NCBI RefSeq assembly: GCF_007559435.1
Contig: NZ_VMBP01000001.1
Span: forward strand, 621,406 to 685,405
Reading direction: 5' to 3'
From: Ancylobacter moscoviensis
GTDB taxonomy: Bacteria > Pseudomonadota > Alphaproteobacteria > Rhizobiales > Xanthobacteraceae
DNA length: 64,000 nt
A model generated the notes under the pieces. That model made no database searches. It was not told where the DNA came from and worked only from the letters and a program-made list of their open reading frames with translations. Of the stretch, positions 1 through 10,655 are shown in pieces (position 1 is the stretch's first letter; every line of letters starts with the position of its first letter). The position numbers were made by a program, and so were the translations under genes.

Positions 1-45
1 GCGCGGGGCGCCGGAGCGCCTCGCCTTGGGTTTTCACCCGGCTGT

Positions 46-67
46 CGCTCCGGTGCGAGCCGGAGCG
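46..67. repeat. perfect inverted repeat downstream of the TIGR02300 gene
   Basis: CGCTCCGG and CCGGAGCG form a perfect 8-bp stem around a 6-base loop. A third copy of CCGGAGCG lies at 11-18. There is no T-run, so it is at best a weak 3' end or processing hairpin for the minus-strand gene that ends at 144. Confidence 0.4.
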
Positions 68-143
68 GAACGGTCGTAAAGCACATGGCGGAGCGGACTG
101 CAAGCCTCGACTTCACGTCGGGTGCGCCGTCCCCAGCGCTTTT

Positions 144-542
144 TCAGCTTTCCTCGTCGTCCTCGAGGCCGTCGCCGATCAGATCGGACACGTCGTCGTC
201 GCCATCCTCATCTTCTTCAAGGAAAGCGTCCTCGTCGTCGTCGTCGCTGGCGACGTCCTCGTCGATCTCCAGATCGTCGTCGACGGCGGCCGACTTGGCG
301 TTGCCGGCGGTGGCCTCCTCGTCGGCATCCTCCAGCGAGACCAGTTCGACCTCGGTGTTCTCCTCGACCTCGGGGTCGGCCTCGACGGCGCGCGGCGCCT
401 CGGCGCGGCCGCGCGTGACAGGAGCGGTGATCGGCACGATCTGCCCGGTATAGGGCGAGATCACCGGATCCTTGTTCAGGTCGTAGAACTTCCGCCCGGT
501 GACGGGGCAGATGCGCTTGGTGCCTAATTCAGGTTTCACCAC
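144..542 (-). CDS. TIGR02300 family protein (FYDLN acid domain)
   Basis: Function is unknown. This is a small conserved alphaproteobacterial protein of about 132 residues. The N-terminus carries the diagnostic segment with CPVTG followed by KFYDLNKDP and SPYTG. The rest is a low-complexity acidic tail of Asp/Glu runs. The start is GTG: GTG-GTG-AAA at 542-534 gives a protein beginning M-V-K-P-E-L-G, matching the usual family start, with a GAGG nine bases upstream. Longer upstream reading in this frame only runs into sequence antisense to aroA. It is transcribed divergently from aroA, which is its usual neighbour in Rhizobiales. The two Cys-containing turns hint at metal or nucleic-acid binding, but that is inference. 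Confidence 0.88.
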   Translation of the reverse strand: MVKPELGTKRICPVTGRKFYDLNKDPVISPYTGQIVPITAPVTRGRAEAPRAVEADPEVEENTEVELVSLEDADEEATAGNAKSAAVDDDLEIDEDVASDDDDEDAFLEEDEDGDDDVSDLIGDGLEDDEES

Positions 543-753
543 GGTTTCAAACCTCGGGTGGTGATGGAAAGGGTGCTCCCATTGAACTGCTCGCGATGCG
601 GAGTCAAGCCGCATCTTGAAGGCCCGTGGCGGCGATAACGCCCTCGTGCTACGACGGGCGCCCGTCGCGGGCGCGGGAGCCCGGCTCTCCCGCCGGCGCG
701 CGATAACCGTTCCGCAGGATCCGCGCGGCCGCGGTCCCAAAGACAAGGCTTGA

Positions 754-2749
<1,996 letters not shown>

Positions 2750-2753
<4 letters not shown>

Positions 2754-3361
2754 GGGCGAACGCGGCAGCGGGGCGGCAGGTGGCGATGGCGGCAGGTAGC
2801 AAGAGTAGCGGGACGGGTAGCAAAATCCGTAGCAAAGAGGGTAGCAAGCGGCGTGAAAAGAGTAGCATCCGCCCTGCTACCGGTAGCACCCGTAGCGGGG
2901 GTAGCACCCCCGGCGATGTGACCGGCGGCGCGGCCGGCGAGGGGCCGGATTCGCGCCTCGCGCGCGGCATGGTGCGGCTCTCGCAGATCACCGGCCGCTC
3001 CGGCGAGGAGGTGATGGCCGCGCTCGGCGAGGTCGCCCCGGATTTCGCCCGCTACATCTTCGAGTTCGGCTATGGCGACGTCTATTCCCGCCCGGGGCTC
3101 GATCTGCGCACCCGCATGCTCGCCACCGTGGCCGGCCTCGTGGCGCTGGGCCATGCCGAGCGCGAGCTGACCGTGCATATCGGCTCGGCGCTGAATGTCG
3201 GGGCGACGCGGGAGGAGGTGGTGGAGGTCATCATGCAGATGGCGCTCTATGCCGGCTTCCCGGCGGCGCTCGACGCGCTGCTGATCGCCAAGAAGGTGTT
3301 CGCCGCGCGCGATGCGGCCCCGCCCGCCGCTCCGCCCCCCGCCGCCCCGCCCGCGCCATGA
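2750..3361 (+). CDS. carboxymuconolactone decarboxylase (CMD/AhpD-like) family protein
   Basis: The C-terminal ~125 residues match the CMD fold, an all-alpha AhpD-like domain seen in gamma-carboxymuconolactone decarboxylases and peroxidase-like proteins. Visible features include DLRTRMLATVAGLVALG and HIGSALNVGATREEVVEVI, with an FPAALDAL helix near the end. No CxxC pair is present, so an AhpD-type redox role is unlikely. The first ~65 residues form a Ser/Gly/Lys/Arg-rich tail encoded by the in-phase GTAGC repeats described separately. The start is uncertain: GTG 2750 overlaps cmk by four bases, but ATG 2786 or an internal start just before the CMD domain is possible. It also overlaps cobF by four bases. 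The substrate cannot be predicted. Confidence 0.8.
2795..2906 (+). repeat. nine irregularly spaced GTAGC repeats in one reading phase
   Basis: GTAGC occurs nine times between 2796 and 2905. Every copy falls as xGT-AGC, so each encodes Gly-Ser, Arg-Ser or Ser-Ser in the N-terminal tail of the CMD-family protein. Spacing is irregular at roughly 10-20 bases. The flanking coding sequence shows nothing similar. Confidence 0.75.
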
Positions 3362-4203
3362 CGCGGCGGCTGCTGGTCATCGGCATCGGCGCGGGGGCGC
3401 CGGGCCATCTCACGCTGCAGGCGATCGAGGCGATCAACCGCGCCGAGGTGTTCTTTGTCTTCGACAAGGGCGAGGCGTCGTCCGAGCTGGTGGAGGCGCG
3501 CGAGGCGATCCTCGCCGCGCACCGGCGCGCGCCCTGGCGGCTGGCCTGGACGCAGAGCCCCAAGCGCCGGGCCGAGGCGCGCGTGCACCTCGACGGCCGG
3601 GACGCCGCCGCGCCCGGTCCGGCGGCGGAATACCGCGCCGGCGTCGCGCACTGGCACGCGGAACGCGCCGCCCGCCTCGCCGCGCGGATCGAGGCGGAGC
3701 TGCCCGAGAACGGGGTGGGCGCGATGCTCGTGTGGGGCGATCCCGCGCTCTACGATTCCACCCTGCGCATCCTCGCCGGCGTGCGCGCCGTGCTGGCGCT
3801 GGACGTGGAGGTGATCCCCGGCCTTTCCGCCGTGCAGGCGCTGACCAGTGCGCACGGGCTGGTGCTGAACGAGGTGGGGGAGAAGGTGACCTTCACCACC
3901 GGGCGGCGCGTGCTGAAGGATTTTTCGCACGAGGGCACCCTGGTCGTCATGCTCGATGACGGCACGGGGCTGGAGGCGCTGATCGCCCGCGAAGCGGAGG
4001 AAACCGCCGCCGGCGCCCCGCCGCTCGCCATCTGGTGGGGCGCCTATCTCGGCATGAAGGACGAGCTTCTGATGTCGGGCCCGCTCGCGGAAGTGGGGCC
4101 GGAAATCCTGCGCCGCCGCGCCGAAGCCCGTGAGAAGCGCGGGTGGATCATGGATGTGTGGCTGGTGAGGGGGGCTTTGGCGCCGGCTGTCACGGGCGCA
4201 TAA
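3358..4203 (+). CDS. cobF: precorrin-6A synthase (deacetylating)
   Basis: CobF methylates C-1 of precorrin-5 with S-adenosylmethionine and releases the acetyl unit, in the aerobic route to cobalamin. The 281-residue protein has the tetrapyrrole methylase fold: GIGAGAPGHLTLQAIEAI at the N-terminus, VWGDPALYDSTLRI near residue 125, and IPGLSAVQALTSAHG near 150. Length is slightly above the usual ~250-260. It overlaps the CMD-family gene by four bases and ends the aroA-cmk-CMD-cobF run. No other cob gene is in the window, so this is an orphan pathway gene riding in an aromatic/nucleotide operon. Confidence 0.9.
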   Translation: MTRRLLVIGIGAGAPGHLTLQAIEAINRAEVFFVFDKGEASSELVEAREAILAAHRRAPWRLAWTQSPKRRAEARVHLDGRDAAAPGPAAEYRAGVAHWHAERAARLAARIEAELPENGVGAMLVWGDPALYDSTLRILAGVRAVLALDVEVIPGLSAVQALTSAHGLVLNEVGEKVTFTTGRRVLKDFSHEGTLVVMLDDGTGLEALIAREAEETAAGAPPLAIWWGAYLGMKDELLMSGPLAEVGPEILRRRAEAREKRGWIMDVWLVRGALAPAVTGA

Positions 4204-4239
4204 TCGCCCGGCGCGTTGGCCGACCTCGAAGAGGGAATC

Positions 4240-4473
4240 ATGCCCGACCTCGCATTGCCGGCTTTATCTGTTCAGGCTTCCGGTCGCGCCGGACCGGAAC
4301 CCACCTCCACCCATCCCGAAGAAATGAAAGCCGTCTACGACGTGCGGGTCGGGAAATGGGTGACGCTGCAGGGCAGCGCGCGGATCACGCCGGCGGGGGC
4401 GGTGTGCACGGGAATCGCCGTTGCGGCGATCCTGCTCGCCACCGCCGCGCTGGTGCGTGCGGCGCGGCGCTGA
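4240..4473 (+). CDS. small single-pass membrane protein, function unknown
   Basis: A 77-residue protein with one clear hydrophobic helix at about residues 48-70 (AVCTGIAVAAILLATAALV) followed by Arg-Arg. A short polar segment ending VGKWVTLQGSARI precedes it. ATG 4240 is chosen because GAGGG lies four bases upstream; a TTG at 4216 would add eight residues. It follows cobF in the same direction after a 36-base gap and may be the last gene of that operon. No family could be assigned. Coding status rests on codon pattern and the membrane helix. Confidence 0.6.
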   Translation: MPDLALPALSVQASGRAGPEPTSTHPEEMKAVYDVRVGKWVTLQGSARITPAGAVCTGIAVAAILLATAALVRAARR

Positions 4474-4479
4474 GTTCCC

Positions 4480-5373
4480 TCACCCCTCCCCCGCAAAGGC
4501 CAGAAACGCCTCGACCTTCGCCGGGGTGTGGCGGCGGGTGCGGTGGTAGGCGTAGAGCGGGAAGCGCTCGTCGGACCAGTCGGGCAGGACCTGCACGAGG
4601 CGGCCGCTTTCCAGCCAGGGCGCCAGGCCGAGCGCGAAGCTCTGGAACAGGCCCTGCCCGGCCTCGCAGGCGGCGAGCGCCGTCGAGGGATCGTCCGTCA
4701 CCAGCCGGCCGCGCACCTCCACCTGCACGATCTCGGTCCCGCGATGGAACTCCCAGGCGAAGGGTCGGCCTGATTGCGGATCGCGGAATAGCAACGCCTC
4801 GTGGCGGGCCACCTCGTCCGGCGTGCGCGGGGCGCCGTGGCGGGCGAGATAGGACGGCGCGGCGCAGGTGACGATGCGCGTCTCCAGGATCTTGCGCACC
4901 GCCAGCTTGCCCGGCGCCGGCGGGCCGAAGCGCAGGGCGAGATCGACGCCGCCGGCCATCATCTCCTCGCGGTGATTGCTCGCCATCAGCTCGACGAACA
5001 GCTCGGGATGGCGTGCGGTGAGCTCCGGCAGGCGCGGGGCCAGCACCACGCGGGCGAACCACGGATCGGCGCTCAGCCGCAGCCGCCCGCGCACCGCCGC
5101 CCGCGCGCCGGCCACCTCCTCCGCCGCCTCCTCGATGCCGGCGAGCAGCGGCGCCACCTCGGCATGGAAGCGCCGGCCCTCCTCGGTGAGGGTGACGGCG
5201 CGCGGCGTGCGGTGGAAGAGCCGCGCGCCGACCTGCCGCTCCAGCCGCGCGATCGCCCGGCTGACGCCCGAGGGGGTGAGGCGCACGCTCTCGGCGGCGC
5301 GGTTGAAGGTGCCGCTCTCCACCACCGCCATCATCACGCCGATGCCGGAGAGAAGCCGCGCGTCGAAGGCCAT
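4480..5373 (-). CDS. LysR family transcriptional regulator
   Basis: A 297-residue LysR-type regulator. The N-terminal winged helix-turn-helix (about residues 8-66) reads FNRAAESVRLTPSGVSRAI and LERQVGARLFHRT. The C-terminal periplasmic-binding-like effector domain spans about 95-290. It diverges from an SDR gene, and the 146-base gap holds a perfect inverted repeat (5380-5400), the usual arrangement for a LysR regulator controlling its neighbour. The effector is unknown. Its end converges with the small membrane-protein gene six bases away. Confidence 0.93.
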   Translation of the reverse strand: MAFDARLLSGIGVMMAVVESGTFNRAAESVRLTPSGVSRAIARLERQVGARLFHRTPRAVTLTEEGRRFHAEVAPLLAGIEEAAEEVAGARAAVRGRLRLSADPWFARVVLAPRLPELTARHPELFVELMASNHREEMMAGGVDLALRFGPPAPGKLAVRKILETRIVTCAAPSYLARHGAPRTPDEVARHEALLFRDPQSGRPFAWEFHRGTEIVQVEVRGRLVTDDPSTALAACEAGQGLFQSFALGLAPWLESGRLVQVLPDWSDERFPLYAYHRTRRHTPAKVEAFLAFAGEG

Positions 5374-5379
5374 GATGAC

Positions 5380-5400
5380 TCCTGATCATTTTTATCAGGA
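5380..5400. promoter_or_regulatory. inverted repeat, probable LysR operator
   Basis: TCCTGAT and ATCAGGA form a perfect 7-bp dyad around an AT-rich 7-base spacer, seven bases upstream of the LysR start codon and about 120 bases upstream of the SDR start. Size, dyad symmetry and position fit a LysR-type site that autorepresses the regulator and activates the divergent gene. Binding is inferred. Confidence 0.5.
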
Positions 5401-5519
5401 TAAGGATGCGCTGGAAGCATCATACCGGCAAGACCAGCATGGGCCATCGCAACACCGGCGCGACGCCGGGGGGGCTCCGCAAGGAGCGCCTCACGAGGAG
5501 CGCCGCAGGAGAGAGAGCC

Positions 5520-6368
5520 ATGACCGAGCATCCGACGACCGATCATCTCACGACCAGTATTTCGACGACCGGAAATCCCGGGGCGGGCACGCCCGCGACC
5601 CAACTCCTCGCGCCGCAGCCTCTTGCGCCCGCGGCCCCCGCCCTCACCCTTGCCGGCGCCCGCATCGTGGTGCTGGGCGGCAGCTCCGGCATCGGCCTGA
5701 AGGTGGCCGAGGGCGCGGCGGCGGAGGGGGCGCGCGTCGTCGTCGTCTCCTCCAACGGCGCCCGGGTGCGCGCGGCGGTGGAGACGCTGCCGGCGGGCAG
5801 CGAGGGCCGCACGGCCGACCTTTCCGAGGAGGCGGCGGTGGCCGGCCTGTTCGCCGGGCTCGGCGCCTTCGACCATCTCGTCTACACCGCCGGCGAGGCG
5901 CTTTCGCTCAGCCCGCTGGACGGGCTCGACATCGCGCAAGCCCGGCGCTTCTTCGGCCTGCGCTACTGGGGGGCGCTGACGGCGGCCAAGCATGCGCGGG
6001 CGCATCTGTGGCCGGGCGGGTCGATTGTCTTCACCTCCGGCACGGCGAGCGCGCGGCCGAAGGCCGGCTGGGCGGTGCCCGCCAGCATCTGCGGCGCCAT
6101 GGAGGGGCTGACGCGGGCGCTGGCCTTCGAGCTGGCGCCGCGGCGGGTGCGGGTCAACGCCGTCGCGCCGGGGGTGGTGCGCACGCCGCTGTGGCGGGGC
6201 ATGTCGCCGCAAGAGCAGGAGGCGCTGTTCGCCGGCGAGGCGGCGCGGCTGCCGGTCGGGCGGGTGGCGGGGCCGGAGGAGATCGCGCTCGGCTATCTCT
6301 ACCTGATGCGCCAGCCCTATGTGACCGGCCAGACGCTGACCGTCGACGGCGGCGAGGCGCTCGCCTGA
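5520..6368 (+). CDS. atypical short-chain dehydrogenase/reductase (SDR) family protein
   Basis: A 282-residue SDR-fold protein. After a ~45-residue Thr/Pro/Ala-rich N-terminus comes the Rossmann motif GGSSGIGLKVAEGAA, then the NAG-like TAGEAL, the serine region SGTASARP and NAVAPGVVRTPLW. The canonical Tyr-x3-Lys is missing: the segment GWAVPASICGAMEGLTRALA has no Tyr or Lys at the catalytic positions, although the helix that normally carries them is conserved. It may be a non-classical reductase or a nucleotide-binding regulatory protein. ATG 5520 is chosen for the AGGAGAGAGAG just upstream; an ATG at 5406 would add 38 residues. It diverges from the LysR gene, which probably controls it. Confidence 0.88.
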   Translation: MTEHPTTDHLTTSISTTGNPGAGTPATQLLAPQPLAPAAPALTLAGARIVVLGGSSGIGLKVAEGAAAEGARVVVVSSNGARVRAAVETLPAGSEGRTADLSEEAAVAGLFAGLGAFDHLVYTAGEALSLSPLDGLDIAQARRFFGLRYWGALTAAKHARAHLWPGGSIVFTSGTASARPKAGWAVPASICGAMEGLTRALAFELAPRRVRVNAVAPGVVRTPLWRGMSPQEQEALFAGEAARLPVGRVAGPEEIALGYLYLMRQPYVTGQTLTVDGGEALA

Positions 6369-6418
6369 GCCGGACGGCCGCCCCGGCGACATCGCCGCCC
6401 GCAATATCGTTGCCCGCC

Positions 6419-7984
6419 CTATTCCGCCGCCAGCGTGATGACGTTGGAGGGGGAGCCGTGGGCGGCGCGGTTGTGCCGGCAGAAGGCGATGAACTCCTCC
6501 GCCGGCAGCGCCCGCGCGAACAGCCAGCCCTGCGCGAACTCCACCTTGTGGCGGCGCAGATAGGCGGCCTGGGCGTGGGTCTCCACCCCCTCGGCGACGA
6601 TGCGCAGCTTCAGCGCCCGCGCCATGGCGATGATGTGGTCGGTGACGTGCCGGGTCGGCGCCTCGGTGCCGATGACGTCGATGAAGGACTTGTCGATCTT
6701 CAGCGCGTCGACCGGCAGGCGCTCGAGATATTTCAGGCCGGAATAGCCGGTGCCGAAATCGTCGATCGCCGTCATGTGGCCGCGCCGGTGCAGCTCGGCG
6801 AGGGTGGCGCGGGCGCGCTCGATGTCGACGAAGCTGCGCTCGGTCGCCTCCAGCCAGATCTGCTGCGGCTCGATGCCGGTGCCGGCGAGCCGGCGCTCCA
6901 GCACCGGCAGGATGCGCCCGGAATTGAGGTCGGCGGCGCACAGGTTGATGGCGATGTGCATGAGCCGGTCGCGGCGCAGCAGGTCGCCGAGATCGGCGAC
7001 GATGCCCTCGATCACCCGGTCGGTGAGGGGATGGATGAGGCCGGTGTCCTCCGCCAGCGGGATGAACAGGTCGGGCCGGATGATCTGCCCGTCCGGCCGC
7101 CGCCAGCGCACCAGCGCCTCGGCGCCGACGCAGCGGCCGGTGGCGAGCTCGACGATCGGCTGGTAATGGGCGATGAACTCGCGGTTGCGCACCGCCTGCG
7201 CCAGTTCCCCGCGCGGCGACAGCCGCCGGCGCGACAGCCAGACGGCGAGCCCCGCCACCAGGGCGGCGAGAAACAGCGCGATCGGCGCCAGCGCGTATTT
7301 CGCCGCGTCGAGATGGTCGAGGAAGCTCTGGCGCGGCCGGGTGGCGACGACGCTCCAGCCATTCGCCTCGCGCCGCACGACGAGGTGGTCCTCGTCGGCC
7401 GGGGCGGCCGCCGGGCGCAGATAGGCCGGCGCCGTCTGTACCGGCGTGCCGCCGGGCGCGAAGATCTCGATCCGGGTCTGCGGATGGCCGAGCGGGGCGG
7501 CGAAGCGGGTCTGGTCGACCATCGCGGTGTGGCCGCGCAGGCCGAGCACCATCATCAGCCGGCGCGGGTTGAAGTCGGAGGAGAAGTTCACCCCGAGCCG
7601 GATGCCGCCCGGCATCGACACCTCCGCCGGCGGGTGCGTGAAGGGTGTTTCGGCGAGGCCCCAGACGTTGCACTGCACGGTGCCGCCGCCGACATAGCTG
7701 AGATTGTCGGTGGCGAGCGAATTGACCGTGAGGTCGCGCAGGCGCCGGATGTGGCGCGGCGAGCAGGGCTCGAAATCGGTGGAGGCGATGGACTGGAGCG
7801 TGCGCTCGGCGTCGGCGTAGATATCCAGCGTGTTGCCGAGGACCCGATCGGCGGTGCGCCCGAGGCGCTCCTCGTCGGCCGCCGTCGCCATCCGCCACGA
7901 CAGGACGAGCGTCGCCGCGAGCGGCACGGCGGTGCCGATCACGGCCAGAAGCGCGGCGATGCCTATGACACGCCAGTGACGCAC
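6419..7984 (-). CDS. CSS-motif EAL-domain cyclic-di-GMP phosphodiesterase
   Basis: A 521-residue inner-membrane protein. A transmembrane helix at about residues 6-29 leads into a periplasmic CSS-type sensor domain with FEPCSPRH and VQCNVWG carrying the two conserved cysteines. A second helix (ALAPIALFLAALVAGLAVWL) follows, then a cytoplasmic EAL domain. The catalytic set looks intact: GAEALVRW, INLCAAD, EATERSF, DDFGTGYSG, KIDKSF and AEGVET. It should hydrolyse c-di-GMP to pGpG. In E. coli homologues the cysteine pair is redox-controlled by DsbA/DsbB, so a similar periplasmic redox input is plausible. GTG 7984 is chosen for AAGGGAG nine bases upstream and because the first helix begins there. 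Confidence 0.92.
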   Translation of the reverse strand: MRHWRVIGIAALLAVIGTAVPLAATLVLSWRMATAADEERLGRTADRVLGNTLDIYADAERTLQSIASTDFEPCSPRHIRRLRDLTVNSLATDNLSYVGGGTVQCNVWGLAETPFTHPPAEVSMPGGIRLGVNFSSDFNPRRLMMVLGLRGHTAMVDQTRFAAPLGHPQTRIEIFAPGGTPVQTAPAYLRPAAAPADEDHLVVRREANGWSVVATRPRQSFLDHLDAAKYALAPIALFLAALVAGLAVWLSRRRLSPRGELAQAVRNREFIAHYQPIVELATGRCVGAEALVRWRRPDGQIIRPDLFIPLAEDTGLIHPLTDRVIEGIVADLGDLLRRDRLMHIAINLCAADLNSGRILPVLERRLAGTGIEPQQIWLEATERSFVDIERARATLAELHRRGHMTAIDDFGTGYSGLKYLERLPVDALKIDKSFIDVIGTEAPTRHVTDHIIAMARALKLRIVAEGVETHAQAAYLRRHKVEFAQGWLFARALPAEEFIAFCRHNRAAHGSPSNVITLAAE

Positions 7985-8718
7985 GCAGGGGGTCTCCCTT
8001 CGCGGCGTACCGTTCCCGGCGGGCCCGGCAACGCCTTGGACGAGTCGCGGGACGGCGCCCGAGACGCCCTCCCGTCGGCCTAACGCACGTTGATGGGAAA
8101 CGTTACCACAACTGTGGGAGGAACACTCCCCCCGATACCGGCGGGGCGCACACGCGTGCGCGCCTGTCTCCGAGCGCTGCCCCGAGCGCTGCCCCGAGCC
8201 TTGCCATCCTTGAGTTCCTGGGTTATGGCAACGCCGTCCGGGCGCCCTATATGATGGGCGGACGACGGGTGGGCCGGCGATGCGGGATGCGCGTCGCCGC
8301 GAGCGTGGAGGCAAGCCCGCCCTCGCCGTGCATCGGCGCCGGTGCCGCAGGGTTACGCCGCAGGCCTCTCAGAGGCCGCGTGCCGGCGTTCCACAAGCGG
8401 CCCGACGACACCGTGGCGTATCGTCCGTTCCGCCTTGCAGAACAAGGCGCTGGCGGGAAGGGCGGCCGGTGCCGGATTCCAGATGATTTTCGACCGTTCC
8501 GGCGCGATGGCCCGGTTCGGATCATGTACCGCGTTTCCCCGGTCCCGCCGCGTCGAGGCACTGCCCCGCCGCGCGGAGCCGGGTTTCACGTTCCCGACGT
8601 CGCGGCCAATGCGCCGGGCTTCGCGAGAGGTTGCACCGGGAAGAGCCAGGTCCCGGTGCCCGCGACGGATGGAACGATCCCCAACCCCGTGCCGGCGCAT
8701 TGGCGACCAGGAGCATAA
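7985..8718. other. 734-base gene-poor region, leader of rpsA
   Basis: No convincing gene was found. Open frames across 8251-8718 have no homology I recognise and no consistent coding pattern. Visible features are a short tandem repeat (GAGCGCTGCCCC, twice plus a partial third copy, about 8174-8203) and a perfect hairpin at 8633-8659. The rpsA ribosome-binding site AGGAG lies at 8709-8713. The EAL gene promoter must lie at the left end. Confidence 0.6.
8633..8659 (+). other. hairpin in the rpsA leader
   Basis: GCACCGGG and CCCGGTGC form a perfect 8-bp stem around an 11-base loop, about 60 bases before the rpsA start. Ribosomal protein S1 is known to autoregulate through its leader in E. coli. 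A similar role here is only inference. Confidence 0.35.
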
Positions 8719-10425
8719 ATGTCCGCTACTCAATCCCTCAGCGCCGCGCGTGACGATTTCGCCGCGATGCTCGAAGAGAGCTTCAATCAGGCCGAGCCCG
8801 CCGAGGGCACGGTGGTCAAGGGCACGGTCGTCGCGATCGAGAAGGACCTCGCGATCATCGACATCGGCCTGAAGACCGAGGGCCGCGTGGCCCTGCGCGA
8901 ATTCGCCGGTCCCGGCCGCGACCAGACCATCACGGTCGGCGACGAGGTCGAGGTCTATCTCGAGCGCGTCGAGAATGCGCTCGGCGAAGCCGTCCTGTCG
9001 CGCGACAAGGCCCGCCGCGAAGAGAGCTGGGTCCGCCTCGAGAAGGCGTTCAACGCCCAGGAGAAGGTCACCGGCGTGATCTTCAACCAGGTGAAGGGCG
9101 GCTTCACCGTCGACCTCGACGGCGCCGTGGCCTTCCTGCCGCGCAGCCAGGTCGACATCCGCCCGATCCGCGACGTCGCCCCGCTGATGCACAACCCGCA
9201 GCCGTTCCAGATCCTCAAGATGGACCGTCGCCGCGGCAACATCGTGGTCTCGCGCCGCACGGTTCTCGAAGAGACCCGCGCCGAGCAGCGTCACGAGCTG
9301 GTGCAGAACCTCGAAGAGGGTCAGGTCATCGACGGCGTGGTCAAGAACATCACCGACTACGGTGCGTTCGTCGACCTCGGCGGCATTGACGGCCTGCTGC
9401 ACGTCACCGACATCGCCTGGCGCCGCGTGAACCACCCGACCGAGGTGCTGAACATCGGCCAGACGGTCAAGGTGAAGATCATCAAGATCAACCACGAGAC
9501 CCACCGCATCTCGCTCGGCATGAAGCAGCTGCTCGGCGATCCGTGGGAGGGCATCGAGGCCAAGTACCCGGTCAACGCCCGCTTCAAGGGCCGCGTGACC
9601 AACATCACCGACTACGGCGCGTTCGTCGAGCTGGAGCCGGGGATCGAGGGCCTGATCCACGTCTCCGAGATGAGCTGGACCAAGAAGAACGTCCACCCCG
9701 GCAAGATCGTCGCCACTTCGCAGGAAGTGGAAGTCGCGATCCTCGAGGTGGATCCGGTCAAGCGCCGCATCTCGCTGGGCCTCAAGCAGACCCTGCAGAA
9801 CCCGTGGGAAGCCTTCGCCGAGAAGTATCCGGCCGGCTCGACCGTCGAGGGCGAGGTCAAGAACAAGACCGAGTTCGGTCTGTTCCTGGGTCTCGACGGC
9901 GACGTCGACGGCATGGTCCACCTCTCGGACCTCGACTGGAACCGTCCGGGCGAGCAGGTCATCGACGAGTTCAAGAAGGGCGACGTGATCAAGGCGGTCG
10001 TTCTCGACGTGGACGTCGAGAAGGAGCGCATCTCGCTCGGCGTGAAGCAGCTCGGCGGCGACCCCTTCCAGGATTCGGGCGAGCTCAAGAAGGGCTCGAT
10101 CGTGACCTGCGAAGTGATCGACGTGAAGGAAGGCGGCGTCGACGTGAAGATCGCCGGCACCGACATGACCACCTTCGTCAAGCGCTCGGAACTGGCCCGC
10201 GACCGCGGCGACCAGCGCCCGGACCGCTTCGCGGTCGGCGAGAAGTTCGACGCCCGCGTCACCCTGTTCGACCGCAAGGCGCGCAAGGTGCAGGTCTCGA
10301 TCAAGGCGCTCGAGATCGCCGAGGAGAAGGAAGCCGTGGCGCAGTTCGGCTCGCAGGATTCGGGCGCTTCGCTCGGCGACATCCTCGGCGCCGCCCTGAA
10401 GAAGGCTTCCGAGAAGGCCGAGTGA
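8719..10425 (+). CDS. rpsA: 30S ribosomal protein S1
   Basis: Binds mRNA and helps 30S initiation on structured messages. The 568-residue protein has six S1 (OB-fold) repeats. Repeated features include [48 protein letters not shown] and DGMVHLSD, with ISLGMKQL-type ends. The N-terminal two repeats are more divergent, as is usual. AGGAG is five bases before ATG 8719. Codon use is visibly more biased than in neighbours, as expected for a highly expressed gene. A strong intrinsic terminator follows 38 bases after the stop, so it is probably a monocistronic unit. Confidence 0.98.
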   Translation: MSATQSLSAARDDFAAMLEESFNQAEPAEGTVVKGTVVAIEKDLAIIDIGLKTEGRVALREFAGPGRDQTITVGDEVEVYLERVENALGEAVLSRDKARREESWVRLEKAFNAQEKVTGVIFNQVKGGFTVDLDGAVAFLPRSQVDIRPIRDVAPLMHNPQPFQILKMDRRRGNIVVSRRTVLEETRAEQRHELVQNLEEGQVIDGVVKNITDYGAFVDLGGIDGLLHVTDIAWRRVNHPTEVLNIGQTVKVKIIKINHETHRISLGMKQLLGDPWEGIEAKYPVNARFKGRVTNITDYGAFVELEPGIEGLIHVSEMSWTKKNVHPGKIVATSQEVEVAILEVDPVKRRISLGLKQTLQNPWEAFAEKYPAGSTVEGEVKNKTEFGLFLGLDGDVDGMVHLSDLDWNRPGEQVIDEFKKGDVIKAVVLDVDVEKERISLGVKQLGGDPFQDSGELKKGSIVTCEVIDVKEGGVDVKIAGTDMTTFVKRSELARDRGDQRPDRFAVGEKFDARVTLFDRKARKVQVSIKALEIAEEKEAVAQFGSQDSGASLGDILGAALKKASEKAE

Positions 10426-10463
10426 GGGTTTCCACCCTCACCGCCTGACCGGTGAACAAGACG

Positions 10464-10498
10464 ACGGCCGGCGTGGCGACACGCCGGCCGTTTTTGTT
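10464..10498 (+). terminator. rho-independent terminator of rpsA
   Basis: ACGGCCGGCGTG and CACGCCGGCCGT form a perfect 12-bp stem with a GCGA tetraloop, followed by TTTTGTTT. It lies 38 bases after the rpsA stop. Confidence 0.92.
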
Positions 10499-10621
10499 TC
10501 GCCCATCGTCTCCGACCTCTCGGATCTTGCCTCCGGCGAGCCCAAGGGCAGGGCCCGCGCAGCCGAAGGCTGATCCAGGATGACGAGGTAGGGGACGAGC
10601 GACGGGAAAGAAGCCAGACGC

Positions 10622-10655
10622 CGTCATCCCCGGGCCGGGCCCGGGGATCCACGCC
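10622..10655. repeat. REP-like palindromic repeat, copy 1
   Basis: The core CCCCGGGCCGGGCCCGGGG is a perfect palindrome flanked by CGTCAT and ATCCACG. It is a variant of the dispersed palindrome family found also near 12.4, 18.3, 21.0, 21.4 and 24.5 kb. It lies exactly where the vapC remnant loses homology to its family. Confidence 0.75.

Noticed and set aside
1-143. A tRNA gene at the left end of the window, as is common beside TIGR02300
   Set aside because: No cloverleaf, T-loop consensus or CCA end could be found on either strand; only a simple 8-bp hairpin is present.
5334-7898. Long minus-strand frame antisense to the SDR gene and alternative to the EAL gene
   Set aside because: The EAL-domain frame and the SDR frame explain the region with catalytic motifs. 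This frame has none.
8251-8718. 155-codon open frame directly upstream of rpsA
   Set aside because: No recognisable domain, no ribosome-binding site, Arg/Pro/Gly-rich composition like non-coding GC-rich DNA, and several overlapping alternatives of similar length.
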